Assembly (NCBI GenBank): GCA_016702305.1
Contig: JADJEH010000001.1
Span: 806,001 to 870,000 of the forward strand
Source of the DNA: a bacterium
GTDB taxonomy: Bacteria > Electryoneota > RPQS01
DNA: 64,000 bases
Direction: 5' to 3'
Of the stretch, positions 43,959 to 53,420 are shown one piece after another. The notes under the pieces are model-generated. The model did no database searches. It saw only the letters and a program-made list of their open reading frames with translations, and was not told where the DNA came from. The translations under genes and the position numbers were made by a program. Each line of letters opens with the position of its first letter. The first letter of the stretch is position 1.

Positions 43959-45978
43959 TCATAAACTTAGTTGACCGGCGAGAAGCTGATCAAATTCCTC
44001 TTCAGAAAGCACGCGTACCCCAAGCGCCAGCGCCTTGTCGAGCTTCGACCCAGCCTTCTCCCCTGCCAGGATAAACGATGTCTTCTTCGAGACCGAACCG
44101 GTCGGCTTGCCGCCCTGTGCGATAATCACGCGCTCAATCTCTTCACGCGAATAGCGCGTCAACGATCCGGTCACCACGATCGTCATCCCCGTCAGTGCCG
44201 TGCCGCGTTCAACGGCCAGATCACTACGAAGCGCCAATCCGGCGAGCTCGAATTTCTTCGAGATTGTATGCCACGCCGGCGATTGGAAGTACTCAACGAT
44301 AGCCTGAGCGACGCGTGGACCGACATCCGGCAGCATCTCGAGATCCGCTGGTGCGGCCGCCGCCAGGTCGGTCATTCCCGCGAAATGGGACGCAAGTGTG
44401 CGGGCAGTGGTTTCGCCAACGAATCGAATTCCGAGTCCGAAAATCACGCGATCCAAGCTCCCCGATTTTGCCGCGTTCAGCGCTGATACCAGCTTTTCTG
44501 CGGACTTGTCGGCAAAGCCCGGAAGCGCCAACAGCTTGTTGGTCGGGAGATTGAACAAGTCACCGACATCGCGCACGAGTCCTTGGTCCACCAAGGCCGC
44601 GACCGTCTCCGAACCCAAGCCAGCAATATCGAGCGCGCCGCGCGATGCAAAGTGCTCGATTTGGCGTTTGATGACTTCGGGGTCGTCGGGATTTGTACAA
44701 CGCAACGCGACTTCGCCGGGTACCCGTTCAAGCGCCGCGCCACAAACTGGGCATGACTCCGGTTCGACGATTCTCCGGGCATCGCGCGGTCGGCGGTCGA
44801 GCACTACTCCGGTTATCTTCGGAATTACATCCCCGCCGCGCTCGAGCGTGACCACATCTCCCACATGCAAATCAAGCCGTGCAACCTCTTCGAAGTTGTG
44901 CAGCGTCGCCCGGCGCACCGTGACTCCACCCAGCGAAACCGGTTCTAACTCAGCGACCGGAGTCAAGACGCCTGTTCTTCCAATCTGGAAGGAAACACCG
45001 CTCAGCGTCGTGAACGCTTGACGAGGTGAGAATTTGCAAGCAAGTGCCCAACGCGGCGCACGAGAGGTGACGCCTAACTTACGCTGCTGCTCAAACGAAT
45101 TGACCTTGACGACAACGCCATCGATTTCGAAGGGCAAAGTATCGCGTTTGGCTTCCCATGACTCCCAATATCCTTGCACACCTTCAATCGTGGTGTGAAC
45201 AGCGCTTTCGGCGCTCGTTGGCAAACCAAATTCTCTGAGGCGATCAAGCCCTGCACCATGCGATTCGATCGGCAGGTCCGGCGACTCATACGCGTAGCAC
45301 ACGATGCGCAACGGGCGGCGCGCTACCAAAGCGGGATCAAGTAATTTCAATGAACCGGCCACGGTATTGCGTGGATTGGCAAGCGGCTTTTTCCCTTCCG
45401 CCACCTGCTCTTCGTTAAATGCCAGGAAGTCGTCGGTGCGCATATAGGCTTCGCCGCGCACATGAAGTACTTCTGGTATCTTAGTCCGCACCGTTGTGGT
45501 TTGTAGAGCCAACGGCAGCCCGCGCACCGTGCGGATATTGGCGGTAACGTCATCGCCCTGCTCCCCGTCCCCACGAGTGGCGGCCCGAGTCAGTTGACCG
45601 TGTTCATAGGTCAGCAACAGGGACACACCGTCGAACTTCAACTCGCAGGAATACTCCGGCTGTTCGCCTTCCAGACCGCTGACGACGCGCCGATGGAACT
45701 CCTCCAGATCACGCTGATCATACGAGTTCTGCAGCGACAGCATCGGAAAAAGGGTGACGGACCGACGCGAATCCAGCGGTCAGGGCCTCGCCCACCCGCT
45801 GAGTAGGGCTGTCACGAGTGACCAATTCAGGGTGCTCGGCCTCAAGGTCGCGTAGCTTCTGAAACAGCCGGTCGTACTCGATATCGCTGATCTCGGGCCG
45901 GGCCTCAGCGTAGTACAGGCGGTCGTGGCGGGATATCTCCCTGCGCAGAGCCGCTATTTCTTGCTTAGGACTGGCCAT
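43959..45978 (-). CDS. ligA: NAD+-dependent DNA ligase, interrupted by a one-base shift
   Basis: The two frames together make a normal 672-residue LigA. The first part (from an ATG at 45978) encodes the Ia domain up to FASVRHPF. The second part (PMLSLQNSYD onward) continues in another frame with the adenylated lysine in CELKFDG (Lys114), zinc finger, helix-hairpin-helix and BRCT domains. The break is at a T5 run (45747-45751); one T fewer restores the frame exactly. LigA is normally essential, so a sequencing error or programmed shift is more likely than a dead gene. The fourth zinc ligand is Asp, not Cys. Confidence 0.9.
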
Positions 45979-46121
45979 CTCAGAATTTTCAGGGGCAGGG
46001 GCGGCCGTGAGGGAACGTGACGAGCATTGGAAACTACTAAAAATTCTGAAAAATGGCAACTGAAACCGGCGTATAGCGTCTTGAAATCGCCCTGATTTGG
46101 CCTGGGGCATGCGATTTCAGA

Positions 46122-46150
46122 TTGCTACTAAACGTTTATATTACTATATT
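46122..46150 (+). promoter_or_regulatory. Sigma70-type promoter of the plus-strand glycan unit
   Basis: -35 TTGCTA (46122-46127), a 17-nt spacer and -10 TATATT (46145-46150), in a conspicuously AT-rich patch between ligA and the first GT2 gene. The start would be near 46157, giving a leader of about 27 nt before the TTG at 46184. It is the only promoter I see pointing rightwards in the window. Confidence 0.6.
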
Positions 46151-46183
46151 TTATGCTTCGCTTTCCGATTGAGGTGTAGGATA

Positions 46184-47293
46184 TTGACCTGGCTCGCGGC
46201 TGCCTTGATTGCGTTGCCATCTGCTATGTGGCTGTTCGGACTGCTTTTGTGGCGGGCCCGGGCAGATAACCCCGTTGCGGGTGCCACCGCGATACAGGCT
46301 GGTGTCGTCGTTGTCGCTCGCAACGAAGCGCCTACCATTGAAACGTGTCTCAGGGCCATTCTGGACCAGAAACCGCCGATTGCACGGGTTATGTTGCTCG
46401 ATGACGGTTCCACGGACGAGACGGTCTCGCTGGCCCAGGGCCTCGCCGCGCGGGATGCCCGGCTGGAAATCCAGGCTATGCCGCAGTCTCCTCGTCCCCG
46501 CAGTCCCAAGAAGGAGGCGCTCGCGACCGGATTTCGGGAGCTGGGTACACCGCAAGTATTTTGTACGGATGCTGATTGTGTCGTACCGCCGACTTGGTCT
46601 GGCGCCATGATCAAGGGTAGGCCGGATGATGTTGGTGCTGTGATCGGTGCCTCCTTTCCTCCGGCTCCTGCGACGACGGCTGAACGGGTGTATCGGTGGG
46701 AGCGCTTGGTTGCCAACGCGCTAATGGCTTCGGCCTGCGGCTGGGGCAAACCGGCATCGGCGTGCGGTCACTCGATCCTCTATTGCGCGGAGGCCCTGAA
46801 GGCCGTGGATGCGCCTGTGCGGCGTGACCTGCCATCCGGCGACGACGACTTGACAGTTCAAGCAATTTCTCGTGCAGGGTGGCGCGTGCAGTTTTGCGAT
46901 TCGCCGGACAGCGTTGTTGCCGATTTAGGCGGACTACGCGGATCGCGGTGGGATCAAGCGGCGCGACATCAGAGCGTGGTTCGCTTCTATCCGTGGTATT
47001 GGAGGCTGTTGTTTGCGGCAACCATCGTTGCGAGTCTTGCCGCGATTGTGGTGCTGCTTGGCCTGCCGGTCATGCAGTCCCGAGTCGTTATGGCCGGTGT
47101 CGCTCTTAAGTTCTTGCTCGATTCCGCGACCGGTGCTGTGATCGCAAGCCGCTTACGGCTCAATATCACGGTCGTTGAGATCATTCTGGCGTCGTTGCTG
47201 CTTCCAATCTGGACCGTCTGGCGCGCTGCGTCCGGGCTCATGGGCCGCGCAAGCTCGTGGCGCGGTCGTTCTTCGGTCACACAAATCGCGTAG
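46184..47293 (+). CDS. GT2-family glycosyltransferase A (membrane-bound)
   Basis: About 369 residues from a TTG at 46184 with GAGGTG upstream; the open frame to 46097 reaches into the promoter and was not used. A first membrane helix is followed by the GT2 catalytic domain (VVVARNEAPTIE, DDGSTDE, TDADC). Two or three C-terminal membrane helices follow. It lacks a clear QxxRW motif of processive enzymes (RWDQAARHQ is at that place). It heads a unit of three related GT2 genes. The donor and acceptor are unknown. Confidence 0.75.
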   Translation: MTWLAAALIALPSAMWLFGLLLWRARADNPVAGATAIQAGVVVVARNEAPTIETCLRAILDQKPPIARVMLLDDGSTDETVSLAQGLAARDARLEIQAMPQSPRPRSPKKEALATGFRELGTPQVFCTDADCVVPPTWSGAMIKGRPDDVGAVIGASFPPAPATTAERVYRWERLVANALMASACGWGKPASACGHSILYCAEALKAVDAPVRRDLPSGDDDLTVQAISRAGWRVQFCDSPDSVVADLGGLRGSRWDQAARHQSVVRFYPWYWRLLFAATIVASLAAIVVLLGLPVMQSRVVMAGVALKFLLDSATGAVIASRLRLNITVVEIILASLLLPIWTVWRAASGLMGRASSWRGRSSVTQIA

Positions 47294-47301
47294 TTCATCC
47301 T

Positions 47302-48318
47302 ATGTCGCAGTCGAACTCAACATGCGTCGAGTCCGCTGAACTGGTCGGCCCTAAATCTGGATCAGTGCTGCCGCGTTGGTTGAAACTTGTTGCGACGGTT
47401 GGTGTTTTGGCGCTGCTGGTCTGGCAGGTAAGATGGCCGGAGCTTCTGACTGCGGTCGGGCAAATCAGCGGATGGGGCGTTTTGGCCGCGATTGCTCTTT
47501 GGCTTCCAAATCAGTACTTACAGTATCTGCGCTGGAAGTTAGTCGCGCGTCGTGCTGGATCTGCCGTGCCGGCCTCCGACATCCGCGCAAGCTACTGGCT
47601 CGGCCACACGCTGGGCTTTGTTACGCCTGGTCGCATCGGCGCATACGGGCGCGGGCTATTCTTGAAAACCGTGCCTGTGCGCGAGGCCACTGCCTTGACC
47701 GTACTCGAACGGATCTACAGTGCCTTGACTGTGAACGGATTTGGTCTGATCGCCTTGGGCTTACTCCCCGCTCTTGGCTGGCATGCGCCGTGGGCCAATT
47801 GGGGGCAAACTGTTTCTACTGCAATGGTCGGCGTAGGCGCGGCAATATTGACCGTCGGGCTTGTACCGGGCCATGCGGCACGCATGTTGGTGCCGTGGCT
47901 GAAGCGCCGTTCGTGGGGAAATGGAGTCGCCGGGGCATTGACGTCGGTGTCGTCAGTCGGCGCAGGCGCGTCGTTGGTTTATATGTCCTTGGCAGCCGGT
48001 GCGCTTGCCGTTTCACTTGTCCAATTCGTCTGCCTGTTGTCCGCATTAGGTACTTCGGTTCCACTATTGGCAGGAATACTGGCTGTGCACTTGAATTTCT
48101 TTCTCAAGGGGAATATTCCCCTTACGCTGGGAAATCTGGGCGTTGGCGAGTGGACAGCTCTGTTGTGTCTACGCGGCCTGGGCGTGCCCGACGCGCAGGC
48201 GGTGGCCGCATCCCTGTTGTTGTTTGGATTGAATGTCGCGATTCCCGCACTCATTGGCGTTCGGCATCTGCGCCGCGTGCTGACGATACACCACGACTGG
48301 AGCCGCCGCCTTGGGTAA
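47302..48318 (+). CDS. LPG-synthase-type transmembrane protein (UPF0104)
   Basis: A 338-residue polytopic protein of the lysylphosphatidylglycerol-synthase transmembrane family, which includes flippase-like proteins found in glycan loci. The conserved TLGFVTPGRIGAYGRG and GNIPLTLGNLGVGEW segments are present, with about 8 helices. There is no aminoacyltransferase domain, so it is not an MprF. I prefer transport or flipping of a lipid-linked intermediate over synthesis. The ATG at 47302 is 8 nt after the first GT2 stop; the end overlaps the next GT2 by 8 nt. Confidence 0.8.
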   Translation: MSQSNSTCVESAELVGPKSGSVLPRWLKLVATVGVLALLVWQVRWPELLTAVGQISGWGVLAAIALWLPNQYLQYLRWKLVARRAGSAVPASDIRASYWLGHTLGFVTPGRIGAYGRGLFLKTVPVREATALTVLERIYSALTVNGFGLIALGLLPALGWHAPWANWGQTVSTAMVGVGAAILTVGLVPGHAARMLVPWLKRRSWGNGVAGALTSVSSVGAGASLVYMSLAAGALAVSLVQFVCLLSALGTSVPLLAGILAVHLNFFLKGNIPLTLGNLGVGEWTALLCLRGLGVPDAQAVAASLLLFGLNVAIPALIGVRHLRRVLTIHHDWSRRLG

Positions 48319-49546
48319 TCTGCTCATCATCTTCGTTGCCGCAGTGGCAGTTGTTACCGCTGGATATGCGGTAATGATGCTGTTGTTTGCATGGGGATTG
48401 AAACGGCTCGCCCGGAATCAAATCGCCGAGCCAACGCAGTGGCCGTCCGTGAGTGTCATCATGCCTGCGCGCAATGAAGCCGGTGTGCTCCCTTGGACTT
48501 TACGTTCATTGATGCGTCAGGATTACAAGGGCGAGTGGCAGGTCATCGTCGTTGACGACCGCAGCGACGATGCAACGCCCGTTGTGTTAGCTGATTTGGC
48601 GCGCGGCTATCCGCAGTTGAGAATTGTGCGCATCGTTGAGTCGGCCGGCGGATCACCGAAGAAGTTCGCCTTGTCTCAAGGCATTGCGGCGGCGACCGGC
48701 GAGATTATCGTGACGACTGACGCCGACTGTCAATACGACGAGGGCTGGCTGCGGGGTCTGGTGATGCATTTGGCCGATGGCGTTGGCGTCGTGGCAGGAT
48801 TGACGATTTTTGACCTGCCGGAGTATCGAACGGTGCCTGCCTGGCAGAAGATTCAATGGCTGGACTTCTTCGTGCAGAACTTTCTTGCGGCCGGGTCCCT
48901 GGGATGGGGCCACGCGGCGAGCTGCAACGGCAGCAATCTGTGCTTCCGCCGCGAGGTGTACGACCAAATCTCGGGCTATGGCGCGACTGCAGAAGTCGTT
49001 TCGGGTGACGATGTTCTGTTTGCCCAGCGGGTTGCCGCGGGAACGTCGTGGAAAATGGTGTTTGCCACGCGTCCGGAAACGATTGTGAGATCACTGCCCG
49101 TGGCAAACCTGCGTGAGCTACTGCATCAGCGACTACGGTGGGCCTCGAAAGGCCTTACTTACCGCGGTAGCATGCTGGGTTTTCTGTTTGCCGTCTATGC
49201 GTACTATCTTGCGCTGTTGGCGTTGCCGGTGGCGGCTGCCTTTCAACCACAGTGGTGGAACATGGTGGCCGCTGTTTGGGGGACCAAGCTCGTCGTGGAC
49301 AGCGTGTTGATTGTCACGGGGGCATTTACCTTCCGACAGCAGCGGCTGTTGCCACACTTCCCGGCATACGAACTGCTTCATATAGTTTTTACACCGTTCA
49401 TTGGTTTCGCCGGGCTGCTGCTGCCCTACCATTGGAAAGGTGATTGGTACCGTACCGCAACACTCCCGGGAAGCATCACCCGTCGGTGGTTGAAGCTCCC
49501 GGCGCGGTCGAAGAAATCTGCATCTGACATGGCGGCTCAACGATGA
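48311..49546 (+). CDS. GT2-family glycosyltransferase B
   Basis: A 411-residue membrane GT2 from a TTG at 48311. It has an N-terminal helix, VIMPARNEAGVLPW, VVDDRSDDA, the PKKFALSQGIAAA loop, TTDADC, SGDDVLFAQR, and the processive-type motif QRLRW, then C-terminal helices. The layout is like that of poly-N-acetylglucosamine-type synthases, but the product is not known. It overlaps the membrane-protein gene by 8 nt and the deacetylase gene by 4 nt. Confidence 0.8.
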   Translation: MGNLLIIFVAAVAVVTAGYAVMMLLFAWGLKRLARNQIAEPTQWPSVSVIMPARNEAGVLPWTLRSLMRQDYKGEWQVIVVDDRSDDATPVVLADLARGYPQLRIVRIVESAGGSPKKFALSQGIAAATGEIIVTTDADCQYDEGWLRGLVMHLADGVGVVAGLTIFDLPEYRTVPAWQKIQWLDFFVQNFLAAGSLGWGHAASCNGSNLCFRREVYDQISGYGATAEVVSGDDVLFAQRVAAGTSWKMVFATRPETIVRSLPVANLRELLHQRLRWASKGLTYRGSMLGFLFAVYAYYLALLALPVAAAFQPQWWNMVAAVWGTKLVVDSVLIVTGAFTFRQQRLLPHFPAYELLHIVFTPFIGFAGLLLPYHWKGDWYRTATLPGSITRRWLKLPARSKKSASDMAAQR

Positions 49547-50190
49547 TTGAATTGGGGCAATTTACTCCCCGTCTGGCGTTGGGCTGGCAGACGCTATGTG
49601 AACGCAGCGGCGACGCGGCGATCACATTTGACGATGGTCCCGATCCGCAGACCACGCCGGCGCTGCTGCGGACTCTTGATGCACTGAATCTCAAGGCAAC
49701 GATGTTTGTAATCGGTCAGAAGTGCCGTGGCAATGCGACATTACTCCGCGAGATTACGGCAGCGGGCCATACGCTTGCGTGTCATGGCTACGCCCACGAG
49801 CGCCATTGGTTCAAGAAATCGTCTTTTGTGACGGCAAGCATCCGCCAGACGCTGTTCTTGCTGCAGGATTACGGTCTACAGATGGCGCCGCTATTCAGGC
49901 CGCCGTTTGGCGCGATTGATTTCCGCATGCACCGGCGTGTAGTTGAACTCAAATGTACACCCGTATTGTGGTCAGCGCATGTCTCGGATTGGAAACAGCA
50001 ATCTCCCATTGAATTGCGGCAGCGGATGGCGGCCAGTGTTCACGATCGCATGATTCTGCTGCTGCACGACGGTCACGAGACATCACCTAATGTGCGGGAG
50101 CAATTGCCGTATCTGCGGGACGAGATTGAACGCCGAGGGTTACACTCCGTGACATTGGCAACGGCCGCGGGGAGCCTGGTTACGGCATGA
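49543..50190 (+). CDS. NodB-type polysaccharide deacetylase
   Basis: A 215-residue carbohydrate esterase family 4 domain. Motif 1 is TFDDGPD and motif 2 is HGYAHERH, with the two zinc-binding histidines. RPPFGAID is motif 3 and LLLHDGHE is the last motif. It removes N-acetyl groups from amino sugars, or O-acetyl groups in some members. There is no signal peptide, so it could act in the cytoplasm on a lipid-linked or nascent glycan. Its position between two GT2 genes supports that. The ATG overlaps the preceding stop by 4 nt. Confidence 0.9.
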   Translation: MIELGQFTPRLALGWQTLCERSGDAAITFDDGPDPQTTPALLRTLDALNLKATMFVIGQKCRGNATLLREITAAGHTLACHGYAHERHWFKKSSFVTASIRQTLFLLQDYGLQMAPLFRPPFGAIDFRMHRRVVELKCTPVLWSAHVSDWKQQSPIELRQRMAASVHDRMILLLHDGHETSPNVREQLPYLRDEIERRGLHSVTLATAAGSLVTA

Positions 50191-51299
50191 TCGGGACGAC
50201 TTTGGCGGTCGGGGCGGGTTTGCTGCACGGTGTGGCAGGAGTGCTTTTGGGTGCGGCGTTGCTGCGCCGAGACCCGGATGAACCCACCGAACTTCCGCAG
50301 ATCTCGATAGTCGTACCGGCGCGCAACGAAGCCGCGAACCTGCCACGATTGCTGAGGTCGCTGGCTAAACTCGACTACCCGGTTGACAAGGTTGAATTGG
50401 TGCTCGTCAACGACGATTCGACTGACAACACGCGCGACGTTGCTGTGCGATTAGGCGCGGACCTGCCGTTTCGCGTGCGCATCATAGACGCGGTTCATCA
50501 CGCTGGCGAAACATTGCCGCCGACCAAGACGCTGCCGTTGGCCCAGGGAATCGATGCTGCCCAAGGCGAGCTGATTCTGATGACCGACGGCGACTGCGAA
50601 GTCCAACCAAGTTGGGCACGCGATATTGTTCGGCATTTCGAACCCGGCGTCGGGCTTGTGTGCGGAATCACGCTGCCTGACTACGACAAAGCTGGTGACC
50701 GCATCACGCGCTATGAGGCCGTAGACTGGTCTCTGTTGCTGGGCGTCTGCGCCGGCATGTGTCGGCTGGGCAGTCCGCTGGCACTCATCGGGAACAACTA
50801 TGCAGTTCGGCGGACGTGTTACGATTCAGTCGGCACATTTCGCAAGATCGAGCACAATCGCATTGACGATATCGCTCTGTTTCGCGCGGTCGCGGAGTCT
50901 GGTAAGTGGACCATTGCTTTTGCCGTAACGCCGGGTGCGTGCGCCGCGACTTTGCCGATCGGTGGGACGCGTGACATCGTCAAGCAGCGCTATCGTTGGA
51001 TGGAGGGCTTCGCTGCGGTGAACCGAACGGGAAAGCTCTTGTTTGGATTTGGACTGACGACACATCTGCTGTGGCCGTTGGCGCTGCTCCTGGGTTGGCC
51101 GGCGGCCTTCATCACGATCGCCGCAATCCTGATCGGTGATTGGGCCGTGATCGCCGCTGGGCTGATACGGCTTGGCAAACGAGGTTTGCGAGGGTATGCA
51201 CTCACCTATCCTGTCTGGGCGTGCCTTTACGGCTGGCAACTCCTAGTCGCAATGTTCGTACGACCGGAAATCAAATGGAAAGAGCGCAAACTTGCCTAA
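50187..51299 (+). CDS. GT2-family glycosyltransferase C
   Basis: A 370-residue membrane GT2, closely similar in plan to genes A and B: IVVPARNEAANLPRLLRSL, VNDDSTDNT, PTKTLPLAQGI, TDGDC and QRYRW followed by C-terminal helices. It follows the deacetylase with a 4-nt overlap and is the last gene of the unit. A terminator 23 nt later closes it. The order suggests successive sugar additions with deacetylation in between. Confidence 0.8.
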   Translation: MIGTTLAVGAGLLHGVAGVLLGAALLRRDPDEPTELPQISIVVPARNEAANLPRLLRSLAKLDYPVDKVELVLVNDDSTDNTRDVAVRLGADLPFRVRIIDAVHHAGETLPPTKTLPLAQGIDAAQGELILMTDGDCEVQPSWARDIVRHFEPGVGLVCGITLPDYDKAGDRITRYEAVDWSLLLGVCAGMCRLGSPLALIGNNYAVRRTCYDSVGTFRKIEHNRIDDIALFRAVAESGKWTIAFAVTPGACAATLPIGGTRDIVKQRYRWMEGFAAVNRTGKLLFGFGLTTHLLWPLALLLGWPAAFITIAAILIGDWAVIAAGLIRLGKRGLRGYALTYPVWACLYGWQLLVAMFVRPEIKWKERKLA

Positions 51300-51321
51300 G
51301 TTCGCGCCCGAAGATAACAAG

Positions 51322-51355
51322 AAAAAAGCGGCTGCCCCATCGGGTAGCCGCTTTT
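51322..51355. terminator. Bidirectional intrinsic terminator between converging units
   Basis: The 10-bp stem GCGGCTGCCC (51328-51337) and GGGTAGCCGC (51342-51351), with one G-T wobble and a CATC loop, is flanked by A6 on the left and TTTT on the right. It serves the plus-strand glycan unit and the minus-strand pgs unit, whose genes end at 51299 and 51375. Confidence 0.9.
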
Positions 51356-51374
51356 GCGTCGTGCGATCCGTCAC

Positions 51375-52481
51375 TCAGTTTATCTTATAAGTCAAACCGA
51401 GGCCGACTTCGTGCCGTACAAAATCCTTGACCCGCGCCACGGCCTCCACATCTGACTCCGTGGTTCGCTGTTCGTAGGTGAAGTACAGGTCAACATCCAG
51501 CGCGGCGAGCGGCGCCCAGGTGATGGAGGGCGTAAGTTCCCAGCGTGAATCCAAACGGCCCCGATGAAATGGATCCAGTTCAATGGAGCGATCGGTCGTG
51601 TAGATCCGTCGGCGGATTCGCGAAGATAGTGCGGCGTCGAGTACGTCTTTGTTCGCGACACGAATCGGAGATCGCAACGTCAGACGAAAATCGTCTTCAT
51701 TGAAGTCTCCGTCACCGTACTCGTTGTCCTCGACCACACCGCGGTCATCCGCCGGAATTGTTGTGAAGGACTGATCCTTGCCAACATTCTCGGAGACGCG
51801 CCGGACATAGCGTCCGCTCAGCGTGGGTCCCCATGGGGTGGCATACCGCAATTCGGTTCCCAGCTCGGTATATTCGCCGTCGTATTCCGTGAAGCGTTCA
51901 TTGTAGTAGTTCGACCCGAACCCACCAAGCAGAGACAGCCACACCGATTCAACCGGCCGGACAGCAACGTCGCCCGTGTATTCCCAGTTCTCGAATTTCG
52001 CCGCATCGTACAGGCCCAAATCGCGATCACGATAAACGCGCAGATAGAATGATGGAATCGTGAACAAACCGGCGCGGACTTGCCAGCGGTAGCCCTTTAT
52101 GCGCGGTCGAATCGCGGCGGACAAGGAGTGCGTCTGGTAATTTGTGATATCGTTCTTCGAACGCTGCACCGCTTTGAAGCGATAGGTGGCATTCACCATC
52201 AGATTTGATGGAGCGCGCCAGATCAGCGACGGCGCCAGAGTGAACTCTGTCTCCGCATCATCCACCGTTTCCAACGGAGTGCGGAAGCCCGGATCATAGC
52301 GACGAAAGGCATCCTGGTCCGGGCCCGACAGCCGCAAAAGGTTGTCGTTGTAAACTCCGGCCACACCCACCCGCAACCCCCAGTCAAGGGCCGGCAATTG
52401 ACTACGCTTGCGGGCCTCACTTGCCGTCGCGCTGGCGAGGCAAAATGCGAGAAGAGCCAATATCAACGACCGGCGACTCAC
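51375..52481 (-). CDS. Outer-membrane beta-barrel protein, last gene of the pgs operon
   Basis: 368 residues from a GTG at 52481, overlapping the preceding gene by 4 nt. The signal peptide (about 1-21) is followed by amphipathic beta strands throughout, many with Tyr or Arg, and the last strand is EVGLGLTYKIN. I do not recognise the family; a porin-like or BBP2-type barrel is likely. Because it is the last coupled gene of the poly-gamma-glutamate operon and sits before the terminator, an outer-membrane export or surface-anchoring role for the polymer is inferred. Confidence 0.6.
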   Translation of the reverse strand: MSRRSLILALLAFCLASATASEARKRSQLPALDWGLRVGVAGVYNDNLLRLSGPDQDAFRRYDPGFRTPLETVDDAETEFTLAPSLIWRAPSNLMVNATYRFKAVQRSKNDITNYQTHSLSAAIRPRIKGYRWQVRAGLFTIPSFYLRVYRDRDLGLYDAAKFENWEYTGDVAVRPVESVWLSLLGGFGSNYYNERFTEYDGEYTELGTELRYATPWGPTLSGRYVRRVSENVGKDQSFTTIPADDRGVVEDNEYGDGDFNEDDFRLTLRSPIRVANKDVLDAALSSRIRRRIYTTDRSIELDPFHRGRLDSRWELTPSITWAPLAALDVDLYFTYEQRTTESDVEAVARVKDFVRHEVGLGLTYKIN

Positions 52482-53392
52482 TGACCCTGTTCTCCGGCTA
52501 AGTCGGTCTTAGGCAGAAGAAACCGCAGTAATGCGGTTCGAGTGTCCTCGGGCATCCGGAACTCATAGACATGCTCGCCCGCCGGAATTTCAACGAAGAA
52601 AGTCTCCGCACGGCTCGGCATGTTCGGCGACGGCGTCTTGTAATGAATCACGTCGCTTGATCCCGCCGACAAATTGTAGGATTTTTTCATCTTGCCGTCT
52701 TCAAGGACGGCGACTTTCCACTTCTGACTCCCCTTTATCTCGGGCGTGAACTCGATTCGGCTCAGGACTTTGAGCGTGGCCGGGCCGACCAACCTAAGCG
52801 CCGCGCGGTCCGTATTGCCCACGCGATAGTAAGGGTAGAATAGCTCGTCAGAGATGAGTTCGACTTCGGCGGAGTATTCAAACGGCGTCATCGCAACCAC
52901 TGCCGTGCCGCCGGTAAATTCGTTGGTCTTTTGCGACAACCTTACGTAGACCCGGTCCGTCGAACCATCCGGTACGCGGAGGTTGACAGTGTGCTTACCA
53001 GATGGGATGTCTATGATCTTCGAACGCAGCACGCCGACGTTCGGCGTCTGACCGGACTCGCCCTCGACCTTTTCGGATATCTTGCTGGTGTGGTGAATAG
53101 AGCGCACGCGCTTGCTGCCCTCCATTCGCACTTCAATCGTGTAATCCGGCTCGGCCGAAGCAACGGGCAGCTCCATGCGAGACATTATCTTGAGTTGGGA
53201 AGGTCCTTCAACGATAACGCTGATCTGGCTGTCCTTGTCCAAGACAAAATATGTACGCTCTTTTCCGGCGACGGTCAGTTTGGTGCTGCGGTCAAATGTG
53301 GACGGCTTGAGATAGTCAAAGCCTGAATCGGCCGCCCACGCCAACGCGCATAAGAGCAGTGAGCAGACCGTGATGTAGAATTTCGTGCGCAT
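52478..53392 (-). CDS. Secreted protein with two similar beta domains
   Basis: 304 residues from an ATG at 53392, with a signal peptide ending LAWA. Two related halves can be seen: GPSQLKIMSRMEL and IPSGKHTVNLRVPDG in the first, GPATLKVLSRIEF and IPAGEHVYEFRMPED in the second. These look like tandem beta-sandwich domains. I do not recognise a family. The gene starts 29 nt after pgsW and overlaps the barrel gene by 4 nt, so all are in one unit. A periplasmic scaffold for the polymer machine is possible, but only by context. Confidence 0.6.
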   Translation of the reverse strand: MRTKFYITVCSLLLCALAWAADSGFDYLKPSTFDRSTKLTVAGKERTYFVLDKDSQISVIVEGPSQLKIMSRMELPVASAEPDYTIEVRMEGSKRVRSIHHTSKISEKVEGESGQTPNVGVLRSKIIDIPSGKHTVNLRVPDGSTDRVYVRLSQKTNEFTGGTAVVAMTPFEYSAEVELISDELFYPYYRVGNTDRAALRLVGPATLKVLSRIEFTPEIKGSQKWKVAVLEDGKMKKSYNLSAGSSDVIHYKTPSPNMPSRAETFFVEIPAGEHVYEFRMPEDTRTALLRFLLPKTDLAGEQGQ

Positions 53393-53420
53393 GGGGCTTA
53401 TCACCATTAGCGATGAGGAA

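Noticed and set aside
45718..46110. Separate small gene upstream of ligA
   Set aside because: Its second half is the LigA Ia domain in another frame; it is the 5' part of ligA, not a gene of its own.
46030..46120. Promoter for ligA on the minus strand
   Set aside because: Only weak hexamers (TTGCCA with TAGTTT) were found; not good enough to list.
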